Positions 46,755-64,000 of a stretch of DNA of 64,000 nt are shown one piece after another. Each line of letters opens with the position of its first letter. Positions within the stretch are counted from its first letter, which is position 1. This DNA comes from Centroberyx gerrardi (lineage: Eukaryota > Chordata > Actinopteri > Beryciformes > Berycidae): positions 13,040,854-13,104,853 of the forward strand of contig NC_136000.1 in assembly GCF_048128805.1 (NCBI RefSeq). The letters run 5' to 3'. The notes under the pieces were generated by a model. The model was not told where the DNA came from, made no database searches, and was given only the letters and a program-made list of their open reading frames with translations. Position numbers and translations under genes: made by a program.

Positions 46755-48715
46755 CCATATCCAGCTGATCACACCGCTGATGTCTGGAATGTGACTCACT
46801 CTGAGAAACTTCAAACTTCTGAACTTCTACACACAAATATGGAATCTGGTAGGCGGCCATTTTGAGTGGTGGGATGATTTCTCTTTATTGAACATTTTTT
46901 ATTCCACAGTCATTTCAGTACGCACTTTAACCCCATAGCCTTGTTTGATATGAGCTAGGAATGTAACAATATGACCTGGTTCAATAGCCTACATAATATT
47001 ATGTTTATGACTTAAAAAACAAAGTTAAAAATAAAACAGAAGTGCCTGTGTAGGATCTAGTTTAGGCTTGGTTACTGAAAGGTGCTGCACCACAACATCT
47101 ATAGAATCTGTGAAAATTATATAACATCATTCTCCATTCAGTTCAGCTGCATCTTTCTTCTATATAGCCTCACCGTCTGCATATCCGGTCCAAAACAGTG
47201 ACACCTTCAATGGAACTGACAGTGAAAACATTATTGACACACACATGAAAAGTGGTAAGAAAATACCATCTGTATATTTTGTATCAGTATTGATTAATTC
47301 ACATTTGTGTTTCATTTCAATAGTTTTTCTCTCCCCTGAAAAACCATCCACTGTCTTCAATAAATATGCAGATTCAAATATTTCCTTTATTCCTAGATTT
47401 ATTGAAATACATTACAAATGGTGTGATTTAGATGCACTTTCCATAATAATAATAATAATATATTGTACTGTTTACGTATTACATTGGCTGTAGATAGAAC
47501 AACCATCCAAAAAAAAAGTCCAGTTAGTCCAAGGCTGGATCAATAAACTGACTGTCCTTGATGGTAATAGTTGAAGTGAACAACAAAGTTTTTATTTAGA
47601 GCTCTGTAACAGTGAAAATATGAATTTGCCATTTTCTCATTATTGCTTTAGCCTTATCTTATCCACTCCAGAACAATGACATGTTGAATGAGACAGAGAG
47701 CTGGACAAAACCTGGTAAGAAAATACGTAGTACCAGATCTATCTATCTATGCACCGAAACATTCATTCAAATACTGAAGAAGTTGTTTCTATCCATCTAG
47801 AATGCATTATCAAAACTATAACATGTTTTGAGAAAGTCACCAAAATGGAAAGTACGTTTGGAGCCTGGATGGCAGACGCAGCCCGGCTGAACGAAGACCG
47901 ATCCTGGCTGGCGGAGCATTTCTCAGGTGTCCTGCAGAGCAAATGCACATCAGCCCTTCTTCAACAGAATTGAGTGACTCTTTGTGGATTTAACATATAA
48001 ACTTTTCCCGGCCCAGGTCGAGTTATGGTGGAATACAAGAACATTTCTGCCTCTCTGAATACCAGCAAGAAGAGCATAGACATCAAGAAGTTCTACCAGG
48101 GTTGTGGTCACATCATCTACAACGGGGCCTTTTACTTCCACAGAGCAGGAACAAGCAAACTTTTAAAGTAAGTGCTTGTGTTGCACATATAACATAAGAC
48201 TTTGTACACGCAGCTTATAAATGTACTCATTATCAATGTTTTGATTTCACAGGTTTGACCTAGGGACCAGGAGGACAAACACTCTGATAATGGAGAACAC
48301 CAGATACCATAACCTGGCTTATCTTTTCCACAACTCAAAGACATATTTCAAGTTTGCTGCGGATGAAAATGGACTGTGGGTCATCTTTGCATCAAACTCT
48401 GATGACACTGTAATGGTTGCTAAGCTAAATCATGAGACATTTTCTGTGGTGTCTGTCATTAACACTGCCTACCCTACCATGAAAGCTGGAAATGGCTTCA
48501 TTGCATGCGGGGTACTGTATATCACTGATGACAGAGACAGAAGAGTTACATATGCCTTTGATTTGAAGAAAGAGAACTCTTTTGATGCAAGTTTTGATTT
48601 AAGGCCAGCTAATGGCATCCTGGCTATGCTGTCATACTATCCCAAAAAACAGCTTTTGTACATGTGGGAGAACAGCGGTGTGAAAACCTGCAAAGTTAAT
48701 TTTACACTGGATTAA
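40729..48715 (+). CDS. gldn: Gliomedin, with amplified Ser/Pro-rich stalk exons (about 787 aa)
   Basis: Type II membrane/extracellular protein that clusters sodium channels at nodes of Ranvier by binding neurofascin and NrCAM. Exons: 40729-41067, 42108-42159, 42271-42288, 42374-42445, 43001-43093, 43469-43615, 43885-43965, 44086-44256, 44798-44977, 45569-45745, 46705-46848, 47168-47254, 47652-47714, 47801-47926, 48017-48167, 48253-48715. Start 40729 has A at -3; an in-frame ATG at 40672 has poor context. A membrane anchor spans about residues 12-36; furin-like RSRR is at 83-86; [12 protein letters not shown] and [14 protein letters not shown] match human. Gly-X-Y collagen-like exons 3-6 are shorter than in human. 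Then come the stalk and a C-terminal olfactomedin domain ([20 protein letters not shown] to the end). Human is about 551 aa; the excess is largely the repeated exons. Confidence 0.92.
41068..42107 (+). other. gldn intron 1
   Basis: Non-coding stretch between the membrane-anchor exon and exon 2. I see no element or gene in it beyond an AT-rich second half. Confidence 0.6.
42621..42674 (+). repeat. (AC)n microsatellite in gldn intron 4
   Basis: About 50 bases of uninterrupted AC repeat. Confidence 0.95.
44561..44624 (+). pseudogene. Truncated gldn exon 7 relic (further relics at 45320-45387 and 46085-46144)
   Basis: Each later unit carries the 3' part of exon 7 (GACACCTTGAATGAAACCAA to ATTAACATGACTG) behind a chance AG (GACTGACCAG). 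Joined to the phase-1 donor upstream they would read V-T-P-stop, so they are best treated as unspliced relics marking the duplication breakpoint inside exon 7. Confidence 0.7.
44798..44977 (+). CDS. gldn: gldn duplicated Ser/Pro exon, copy 2
   Basis: Preceded by CTTTCCACAG, followed by GTAGG; 180 bases, phase 1 at both ends, no stop. It encodes a Ser/Pro run, then [20 protein letters not shown] and [11 protein letters not shown]. The NVT sequon is kept. Part of the gldn coding sequence listed above. Confidence 0.8.
45569..45745 (+). CDS. gldn: gldn duplicated Ser/Pro exon, copy 3
   Basis: 177 bases, same splice sites and phase as copies 1 and 2, no stop. A six-base loss shortens VTHSEKLQ to VTQKLQ. 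The (CAT)n-derived Ser/Pro run differs in pattern from its neighbours. Confidence 0.8.
46184..46526. mobile_element. CAGAGGTGGGGACTCGAGTC repeat inserted in gldn unit 4
   Basis: Starts CAGAGGTGGGGACTCGAGTC and continues with repeated GACTTG/ACTCGAGTC motifs typical of a common teleost hAT-related repeat. After it the array resumes with GGTAGAATTTAAATATAAAG, a version otherwise seen in unit 2, so the insertion was accompanied or followed by rearrangement. Confidence 0.6.
46705..46848 (+). CDS. gldn: gldn duplicated Ser/Pro exon, copy 4
   Basis: 144 bases, symmetric phase 1, open. Its trinucleotide run is the purest and shortest (an almost uninterrupted Ser stretch), so it is the copy most likely to vary in length between individuals. 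Confidence 0.8.
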
Positions 48716-48908
48716 AAATAATTTCAACCCTTGTGAAAGGATTAATGAGGGGATTTGCAAAGTCTCAGTTGGTTTTACTTCGATTTCATAAAACCATCCC
48801 ATTATTTTGTTACAGGAGGAAGTTAAAAGTTGAGACTTAATAGGTTTCACTGTCTATTAATTGCAATAAGTTTGTGATCCATTGATCAGATCAATGGGAT
48901 TTCAAGAT

Positions 48909-49200
48909 TAGATGAAACTTTAGTGATCCCTGTGGGGAAACTGGGTCATTGCAGCAGCAAAGAAAAGGATTTGAGTTAAGAACAGAACAGAAAGAAAGCA
49001 TGTATAAATAATTACAGCAAAAAAAAATATTCAGGATGATTCAACAAATAAATAAATGAAACATAAATAAATGTTAACAGATTAAGAAGCTGGCAGGTCA
49101 ACAGATGTTTGCAGCTGTAGGAAATATTTTGCCCAGCAGTGTTTTGACACAGTGTGGAATAAAGACATGTGACCGTGTGACTTCATAAATGTTCAACAGT
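48909..49200 (+). repeat. Fish LINE fragment with TAGTGATCCCTGTGGGGAAA end
   Basis: The sequence resembles the widespread TTTATTGATCCC-type retroelement terminus followed by body sequence (GCAGCAGCAAAG, ATTTTGCCCAGCAGTGTTTT). No open frame. Limits approximate. Confidence 0.5.
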
Positions 49201-49204
49201 TCGC

Positions 49205-49998
49205 TGAGCAGCTGTGCCAGCCAAAGGTCACTGCACACTTTTGGGGCTGAATCACCCATCACAGCTGCTTAGTCAGTGCCTTGGTCCTCTCGGAATTAAT
49301 ATAAATTTAGGTGTGACCTTTGACCCCCATTGTAAATTTGACACACATGTCAAATCTGTGATCCACACCTGTTTCTTTCATTTACGAAATATTGCCAAAA
49401 TTAGATCTGCTGTGCCTTTCCAGGAGCTGGAAATACTAATTCATGCCCTTGTGTTGTCTTGCATCAATTACTATAATGTACTTTTTACCTGCCTCAACCA
49501 GACCACCATTGCTCGGCTGCAATTGGTCCAAAATGCTACTCTGTTTTGGCTCCCGGATTATGGAACTGCTTACCTACCTCCATTCGCACAGCTAATTCAG
49601 TCGACTGTTTTAAAAAACGCTTAAACTCATCTTTTTACCTGGCTTATAGTTTACTCCTTTATTGTTGAGGCAGGTAAATGTTTGCTTGCACTGTTTTAAG
49701 CCTTGTTTTAATGTACGGGTCATCCCATTTTTATTGCTCCCTGTGTTCCTTTTACCATTTGTATTTTGGTCTGCCTTCTTACATTTTATTGCTGATTTTT
49801 ACCTGTGTATTTTTTTTGTGCTTACTGGTGCTGCTCTAATCTGCATTGAAGTACCTTTTAGCTGGTACTGTACTGCATCACCTGAATGTTGTATGCTCTT
49901 TTATTTATTTTATTTATATTGTTTGTTTTTTATCATGTGAAGCACTTTGTGACCTCTCGTCTGAAAAGTGCTATATAAATAAAGTTTTACTTACTTAG
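49205..49998 (+). mobile_element. L2-like LINE 3' end, internally deleted
   Basis: Encodes the C-terminal part of an L2/Maui-type reverse transcriptase: INLGVTFDPHCKFDTHVKSV, FFHLRNIAKIRSAVPFQELE and TTIARLQLVQNA, then skips the expected middle segment to the terminal CFKKRLKTHLF-like region. It ends with GTGAAGCACTTTGTGACCTC and a GTGCTATATAAATAAAGTTT tail, the usual L2 3' terminus. Confidence 0.8.
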
Positions 49999-50412
49999 TT
50001 ATGACCAGGCCTCAAGTTATACTGCATCACTTCAGCAGTGAGGTTCCTACTGCCCAATTTTCTTTTGGAGTTTAGTGGGAAACATTGTACTTCTAAAACA
50101 GGGCTATTTTGTTGTCTTTAAGTAATCTATGACCTCTATTGGCTGCTAGTAGAAACTGCAATGACATCAGCTGTCTGCCCTACCTCTGCTCTAATTATAT
50201 AGCTTACTCATCTTTACTGTGAAAACGTGGCTTTATTTATTTATGTTAATTGTGTTATGCCAGAGACCTGTTGATGTTGTTGCAATTCCCGTTGTTGCAG
50301 GTCAATAAAAGTTAGAGATTAGTTCATGCCCCTTTAAATTGTGGCATGATTGAAAAAAGATCATGAAATATCAACAGTGATAGTACACTTGCCTAGCGTG
50401 ATTCCCTATGTA

Positions 50413-50500
50413 CAGGGGCGTGTCTAGGGGGTGGCCTGGGGTGGCAAGGGCCACCCCTGAAATCTGACTGGCCACCCCAGGTGCCACCCCCAAATCCTTA
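50413..50500. repeat. CAGGGGCGTGTCTAGGGGGT repeat end
   Basis: CAGGGGCG followed by GTGGCCTGGGGTGGCAAGG and an internal inverse (GGCCACCCC) resembles the terminus of a fish hAT family. The partner end was not found. The region from 49999 to 50851 otherwise shows nothing I can name. Confidence 0.4.
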
Positions 50501-51531
50501 GTTATGATTGACTGATGGGCATGTTAGAGGTGGGACCATCAAGCCACCGCATTGTTTTTTTTGTTGTTGTTGTTTTTTGTTCAAAACTATGCTCCTGTGT
50601 TCCAAGAAACATGCCTTCAAGCAACGGGAAGCAAAGAGAAAACCGGGATCTTTTAATGTGACCAAAAAAAGTATGTCTGACCAAACTGAATGGCAAACAT
50701 GAATGCAGTACCTGAAGATAAAAACCAAGAGGTAATGTTAGTAGCCTAAATTTTTTATAAACATACAGTAGATAGTGATGCTTGGAAACATTATGGATAA
50801 TTCTGGTTATTTTCAATCTGGGCCTTGTGTTTAAAAATTCATCACTTAATTCAGTGATTCTCAACCTTTTTCATATCAAGCACCCCTAATTCAGTCCACA
50901 TTAGGGCCACGGACCCCCATTGGATTTGATTTTTTCTCTCGGACCCAAATCTGAGAATATTTTTATTGTTAGATACCATTTTGTCCAGAATTCCATGACT
51001 GTCTGTATTCTAGGCAGGTTGTAGAGGAAGAAAAGTATAGTTGCTTATAATGTTGACAATTGAAGAATTTACATTTACTCCATGTTTTTTCTCATTATTT
51101 TCTATTGGTTGTAATTATGGGCTGTGTCAGAGTCACATTTTCGAACATCACCCCCCGTATTGCAAAGTTAATATACCCATCTACATAAAACTTGAACAAT
51201 ATATTAACACTTCTTTTAGAGCTCCATTATATGAGTAAATTATTTTGGACTAAAATGTCAACTGGAACCTTTAAATTCCAAGGTCACAATGTGACTCCAT
51301 GATAAGATAAATGTAGAGTAACATGGAAGCTCCATTTCCATTTCTGAGTTTGATCGTTTAGGAGAGAGAGAAGAGAAGGCCCTGTTTTTAACAGCATTTA
51401 AATAGAAAAACCACACAAACAATTGATAGTCTAGTTACGCATACACTATTGACTGTAGTGGAACTTACAAATCTCTACAGAAATACAACTATACAGGCAG
51501 CACATTATTTTAGATATCAGTGTTGATATCT

Positions 51532-51537
51532 TTTATT
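51532..51537 (-). terminator. Poly(A) signal on the reverse strand inside the hAT element
   Basis: TTTATT on the plus strand reads AATAAA in CCTCAATAAAAGATATC, about 200 bases downstream of the reverse-strand stop at 51736-51738, as expected for the 3' end of a transcript. Confidence 0.45.
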
Positions 51538-51613
51538 GAGGAAAAATACAAGGCAAAGCGTTTGTGGGAATTTGGGGGATGTAAGGGGGTGGTTGAAAAT
51601 GGATGTAGGGGGG

Positions 51614-51616
<3 letters not shown>

Positions 51617-51650
<34 letters not shown>
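51617..51650 (+). repeat. (GT)n microsatellite in the putative 3' UTR of the hAT cargo
   Basis: About 34 bases of uninterrupted GT between the cargo stop codon and its AATAAA. Confidence 0.95.
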
Positions 51651-51735
51651 GACAGTGAGTGGGGGATGTGAGGGGGTGGGGGGTTGGAAATGGATGCGTG
51701 ATTGTGTGTGCGTGTGAGCACAGGTGTCAATGTGC

Positions 51736-52023
51736 TCACATTGAAGAATTGGAGGAGTCTTCGTTGGAAGTCGACTCCATCTTGTCCTCCTTGTTCTTCT
51801 TTTTCTCCTTGCGTTTCGGAGTAAGGGTATCAGCGAGTCTACACAGCAAGCTACGCTTCTTTTTCTTCTGCTTCTTCTCCAAAAGCTCATTGATGTCCCT
51901 CTCCAGAACAGCAATCTTATCCATCATCAAGCTTTTTGTCTTTGCCCACTCTTGGTCTTTCTCCTCCAGGGCCTGCTGGTTGTCAATTTTGGCCCTGAGG
52001 AGACCGGTCCTCTCCTCCTGCCA
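51736..52023 (-). CDS. Possible captured last exon encoding a basic coiled-coil C-terminus (unknown protein)
   Basis: I do not recognise this protein. On the reverse strand a textbook acceptor (pyrimidine-rich CTCTCCTCCTGCCTCCTCCAG) ends before 52023, and the frame then reads about 95 residues: WQEERTGLLRAKIDNQQALE, then MMDKIAVLERDINELLEKKQ, a Lys-rich run, RSLLCRLADTLTPKRK and the end TSNEDSSNSSM with a stop at 51736. The first part has heptad-like spacing, the rest is highly basic then acidic/Ser-rich. It is followed by a plausible 3' UTR and poly(A) signal. Upstream exons are not visible, so it may be a transposon-captured fragment or a decayed gene. Whether it is expressed is unknown. 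Confidence 0.35.
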   Translation of the reverse strand, partial: WQEERTGLLRAKIDNQQALEEKDQEWAKTKSLMMDKIAVLERDINELLEKKQKKKKRSLLCRLADTLTPKRKEKKKNKEDKMESTSNEDSSNSSM

Positions 52024-52044
52024 CTGGAGGAGGCAGGAGGAGAG

Positions 52045-52660
52045 GCAGGCTCCTGGGCCTGGACTTGGGCCTGTTCCTGGGCCTGTTCATGGGCATGGAC
52101 CTGGGCCTTGACCTGGATCTGTGCCTTTTCGTGGGCCTGTTCCTGGGCCTGGACTTGGGCCTGTTCCTGGACCTTTTCCTGGGCCTGTTCATGGGCATGG
52201 ACCTGGGCCTTGACCTGGATCTGTGCCTTTTCCTGGGCCTGGACTGGGCCCTGTTCCTGGGCCTGTTTACGAGCATGGGCCCGAGCCTCGACCTGGATCT
52301 GTGCCTTTTCCTGGGCCTGTTCATGGGCATGGACCTGGGCCTTGACCTGGATCTGTGCCTTTTCCTGGGCCTGGACTGGGGCCTGTTCCTGGGCCAGTTT
52401 CTGGGCTTGGTCCTGTTCCTGTTCCTGGTCCTGGGCCTGTTCATGGGCATGGACCTGGGCCTGGGCCTGGACCTGGACCTGGACCTGGACCTGGATCTGT
52501 GCCTTTTCCTGGGCCTGTTCATGGGCAAGGACCTGGGCCTGGATGTGGACCTGTGCCTTTTCCTGGCCCTGTTCCTGGGCCTGGGACTTTTCCTGTGCCT
52601 GTTCCTGGGCCAGGCCCAGGAACATGAACTGGACCTGGTTCTGGGCAGAAGAGTCCAGGT
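52045..52660. repeat. CCTGGG-type hexamer minisatellite with higher-order units
   Basis: Built of six-base blocks CCTGGG, CCTGGA and CCTGTT, arranged in larger near-identical modules with GTTCATGGGCATGGACCTGG and GACCTGGATCTGTGCCTTTT. Block lengths are multiples of three, so long stop-free frames arise on both strands (Gln/Ala/Glu-rich, Arg/Pro-rich, Gly/Pro-rich, Leu/Gly-rich, Trp/Ala-rich). I treat these as by-products. Confidence 0.9.
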
Positions 52661-52705
52661 CCATATATATATAATATAATATTAAATATAATATAATATA
52701 ATATA

Positions 52706-53014
52706 AAAACAACTGAAGTCAGTGGGGACCAGTTCTTCAGAGTTCCAAATCTTAACTACAGCTGATTGATTTGCAACAAATAATGGTGTATAGGTCTTTC
52801 TATTCACAGTGTGATTGTTTGGCTGTTTTTGTTTTGGAACTCTAAAGAACAGGTCCCCATTGACTTCAGTTGTTTTGGAGAAGGCTGCTACGAAGTTGTG
52901 CTGGCAACCTCCCTGTGTGTTATATGGATTAACAAATTTCACCTGTGTTTCATTTGGCATGAGGGTGAGTAGATGATGACAGAATTTCCATTTTTGGGTG
53001 AACTATTCCTTTAA
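52706..53014. mobile_element. Foldback MITE, family B copy 2 (truncated, reverse orientation)
   Basis: Matches the reverse complement of 3647-4127 (ACTGAAGTCAGTGGGGAC, GGCTGCTACGAAGTTGTGCT, GATGAGGGTGAG-like end, GTGAACTATTCCTTTAA). The left third is missing and replaced by an (AATAT)-rich tract; a short internal deletion follows GAGTTCCAAA. Nested inside the hAT element. Confidence 0.8.
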
Positions 53015-53104
53015 CAATTCATCAATTTGCTGAGGACCCCCTGGAACCCCCTCATGGACACGTGGTGGTCCCCGGACCTCATGTTGAGAACCACTGACTT
53101 AATT

Positions 53105-54587
53105 CACTGGAGAGCTTTCACATCTCCAGATATGCAGGAACGGTTTGGTCCAATAGGTAGACTACAAACACAATCTCCAACAGTTGAATCCAAAAAGTGA
53201 TTAAAACATGCCCTTTCAACACCCACACAGCAGTGGGACCTGCCTACATCCTTCCTAAATGCCACGCACAGTGTTGTCAAATGAGGAAAAACACAGTCGA
53301 ATGATAGTTAAATTTGCTACCTCAGATTTCAGTGGCCATGACTTCTCGTCTGAGAAAGCGTTCGATTTAACTGTTTACACATTTACGAGGAGCACCCAAT
53401 GCGACATAACTTCATTGTGGTTAACTCGTTAATTCGCCAGATTACGAGGATCATTGAACGCACCAGAATTCCTCCTCGCTCCTCCTAACAAAAGCTAATG
53501 GACTAGTAGATCTCAAAGATCTGGATAGGTGTGAAGTGCATAAGGATAAGGGAAGCTTCCATGATGCTTTCACTACATTACATTTATTAAATCGTAGAGA
53601 TTATACTATGTAATCTCCATGGTTTAGGTACACACACATGTGTCACGGGTGTAGGGGCTAACGTTAGGGGCTTGTTTTGAAAGAGGGGAGGGCCCTTCCC
53701 CTGTCCCTAATACGTAATAAGGCCGAGAGAGAAAGCTAGCTAGCCGGGTTAACGTTAGCCGACCTACTTCATAACAGGAACGTTAACTTGCATCACTTTG
53801 GGTCTAGTCCCACCTGTGTAATAGCGTCCTGAAGGAGCTAACGCTATCTGATTCATGCGATAGGTGCTTAGTGACATTGGTATGACATACTGACCTGTTA
53901 AACTAAAGTAAAGGGAGTGAGCGATACAGTGACTTAGCAAAATTGTTGTTTCGAAGGAGCTGTCAAGACACGGTTGGTTTCATCGTGCCCTGTAAGTATC
54001 GCTAGCCAAACGTTGCCTCGTTGTTTGTTTGTGTAAAATTAGGCCTTTAGCTAGCTAAGTTAGCTTACATACCCAACTCTTAGCTATTGGTATTCACGCC
54101 GCTGGCTAAAGCCATTAATCTCAACGGCTATGCAACATTAGCGCTGCCTGTCCAGCCAGGACTGTTTGTCCTCCGGCATAAGGTGGCTCTGGCCTGGGCC
54201 TAACTCATTTTGGCACGGTGCCTGTGCATTTACGCTGTCTATTTTGTTTTTCTAATATTAGCGTTAGCTAGCAGGAGGAACTTAGCCGTGATAGCACAGA
54301 CAACCTTTTTACATTTATGTGGGTATGTACGCTAGTTTTCAATAGTAGCTAACTACATCTTATGACATAAGTTACTATACCAATTTATGATTTACTTAAC
54401 TGGTTAGCTAACGCTAACCGTGACGTTGAAGTTATGAAATGTTTATTCGGCCTCACTCACACTTCAGCCTTTCATTGGTTATGTTTGGCACAGCTAACTG
54501 CCAACTAATCTAGCCATTCTCTTCTCTGTCCACTATATTCACTTGGTTTTTTTTCCCTGTTTATTTTCAGGATTTTGAGCCAGAAGT
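53105..54587 (+). promoter_or_regulatory. clpx upstream region with putative untranslated exon ending 53991
   Basis: ATCGTGCCCT followed by GTAAGTATC at 53992 is a strong donor; TTATTTTCAG ending 54570 is a strong acceptor 17 bases before the clpx ATG. An untranslated first exon ending at 53991 is therefore likely. The stretch is rich in GCTAACGTTAGC-like words (53660, 53746, 53836, 54267, 54411). No gene seen between 53105 and about 53900. Confidence 0.5.
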
Positions 54588-62796
<8,209 letters not shown>

Positions 62797-64000
62797 ACCC
62801 CCTGTCATTAATTTCACCAAGTCCTAAAGACAGTGCAATCTAAAATCACTAGATTACCATGAACCTTTGGTGGATACAACTCTGGGTTCTTATTACAGCC
62901 CCTGACACCCTAACAACCATGTGGAAGATGTAGTAAAGGTAATGAAGGCTGCTGGTTCTCGCTGAGGAGTGTTTTCATGATGAACAAGGTTATGAGTGTG
63001 TAACAACCTTTGGTCCCGTGCATCAGATGTTAATTCTTTAGAGGTGCGCTCACAAGGTGGACCTTATAGAATATTTTCAATCTCTGGGGATTGTTAACAT
63101 TTTATCTATCTAAAGATAATGCAATTTTATTATTGAAAGGATTCGTAGCTAGGTGATTTGTTTTCTCTTTTTTTGTGGTGATAGGTTGAAATGGCAAGGG
63201 AAGCAAATGGACATTATGGGATCATACTGTACACTTGAAAACAGGGAGCTGACAATGTGCAAATGTAATGTTTTCATGTTGCATACCACAAGTAATGCCT
63301 TATGTCATAAGGGCATGATATTCCATGAGCACATCAATATTTTGATGTTTTCTTCTTAACCACCATTTTAATAATGGTGTTCATAATTAAATCGGGCTGT
63401 AAATGTTGAGCTACATCACTTGGGTAGCATTTGTAAGCAGTTTGTATGACATGACCTCTAATTTGGAGAACATATTGTGTAAGTGTAATATACCAGCACC
63501 AGCACACTACACAAAGCAGGTGAAAGTAATGGTGACCTTTTAAACAGCCAGAATGGTTATTTTTCAGTGTTTTACTTCCTCTAGCCCACTCTTTAGGGAA
63601 TGTATATGTGTTTACCTACAGACCTCTGTATCACAGGTTTAGATCAGAACAGCAAAACTAATTTTTTTTTTTGTGCTTGGCCCAGCGTTGGAATCTCACC
63701 TCACCTTTAGTGATGTAATGTCATGTTACTAAATGGTACCTCAATAGACATGTCTGTAATCGAGCCTCTGCTTCAATGTAATCATCAGACTGAACCATGC
63801 TGCTGTCCCCTTAAATGCTGTATGTGCTATAAAATGAGATTAGGTTTGTTCTCCCTTTGCTTTAAGTTCCCTTTGCTTTCAGTAAAGTTTAAAAACTGCT
63901 TTTCTCTCAGTTTTCAGAGGTCTGTTACAGAAGCTGTAAGCCCCCAAAGTTGTGACTCTTAAATTTATTGATGTGATTGTTTAAATATATAAATAAAATG
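62797..64000 (+). other. clpx 3' UTR
   Basis: Non-coding to the window end. AATAAA at 63992-63997 is a strong poly(A) signal candidate, so the transcript probably ends just beyond the window. Confidence 0.65.

Larger units (their letters stand above)
43885..46848 (+). repeat. Tandem duplication array in gldn (four units)
   Basis: A unit of roughly 0.7-1.1 kb, made of the 3' part of exon 7, the following intron, exon 8 and downstream intron, is present four times with high identity (exon 8 copies at 44086-44256, 44798-44977, 45569-45745, 46705-46848). The landmarks GACACCTTGAATGAAACCAA, TTTCTTTCCACAGAGTCACC, GGCGGCCATTTTGAGTGGTG and GTGTAGGATCAGGTTTAGGC recur in order. The fourth unit is enlarged by a transposon relic at 46184-46526. 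Confidence 0.92.
50852..53096. mobile_element. hAT element with perfect 8-bp target duplication and atypical cargo
   Basis: Left end CAGTGATTCTCAACCTTTTT (from 50852) and right end GTTGAGAACCACTG (to 53096) form 14-bp terminal inverted repeats (CAGTGRTTCTCAAC). The flanks are identical 8-mers ACTTAATT at 50844-50851 and 53097-53104, the hAT hallmark. No transposase is visible. The first 450 bases look like the usual non-autonomous fish element, but 51300-52690 is different: a reverse-strand exon-like unit, a (TG)n tract and a CCTGGG minisatellite, plus a nested foldback MITE at the right. Confidence 0.85.

Noticed and set aside
43885-46848. CRISPR-like regular repeat array
   Set aside because: The repeat units are 0.7-1.1 kb exon-intron duplications in a vertebrate gene, not short direct repeats with spacers.
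51952-52674. Plus-strand 240-codon Trp/Ala-rich frame and the 204-codon Leu/Gly-rich frame
   Set aside because: Both are low-complexity readings of the hexamer minisatellite; they have no non-repeat domain and no splice or promoter support.
51927-52712. Reverse-strand 261-codon Gln/Ala/Glu-rich frame as a gene
   Set aside because: It begins in an AT repeat beside a truncated MITE and runs through the minisatellite into a different frame from the coiled-coil exon, so it is probably not a real protein.

Overview
The window is vertebrate nuclear DNA from a teleost fish, most likely a percomorph. It shows split genes with GT-AG introns, seven genes orthologous to a human chromosome 15q21-q22 neighbourhood, a fish-type duplicated aromatase, and typical teleost repeats (TTAA-flanked MITEs, hAT relics, L2-like LINEs, tRNA-derived SINEs, (CA)n tracts). 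Exons were read by hand from reading frame, splice sites and remembered family sequence. The phases close exactly in every gene model, and predicted lengths are close to the mammalian orthologues where I recall them (1741 aa Myo5c, 353 aa Gnb5, 1136 aa Ap4e1, 638 aa Clpx).

Layout. 1-4476 (+): the 3' end of a myosin Va gene (myo5a; cargo-binding tail only). 6407-16818 (+): a complete 40-exon myosin Vc gene (myo5c), head-to-tail with myo5a and with nearly identical tail exon sizes. 17454-20876 (+): gnb5, the G-protein beta-5 subunit. 22119-32525 (+): ap4e1, the epsilon adaptin of AP-4, with an AT-AC (U12-type) intron and a last intron that holds a LINE nested in a hAT-like element. 35390-38201 (-): cyp19a1, best matching the teleost brain-type aromatase cyp19a1b, with one GC-AG intron, a probable untranslated exon near 39.3 kb and a perfect palindromic oestrogen response element at 39747-39759. 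40729-48715 (+): gldn (gliomedin), divergent from the aromatase, with four tandem copies of a Ser/Pro-rich exon. 48716-54587: a repeat-rich gap with an L2-like LINE 3' end and a 2.2 kb hAT element that has a perfect 8-bp target duplication and an unusual cargo. 54588-62796 (+): clpx, the mitochondrial ClpXP unfoldase; its 3' UTR runs to the window edge.

The genes are independent transcription units, not an operon. Some share themes: two cargo motors and a trafficking adaptor (myo5a, myo5c, ap4e1), and several nervous-system genes (gnb5, brain aromatase, gliomedin). I saw no rRNA, CRISPR array or retroviral element. The strongest candidates for something new are the gliomedin exon amplification, whose coding microsatellites can change length without frame loss, and the hAT element carrying what looks like a captured last exon with its own splice acceptor and poly(A) signal.
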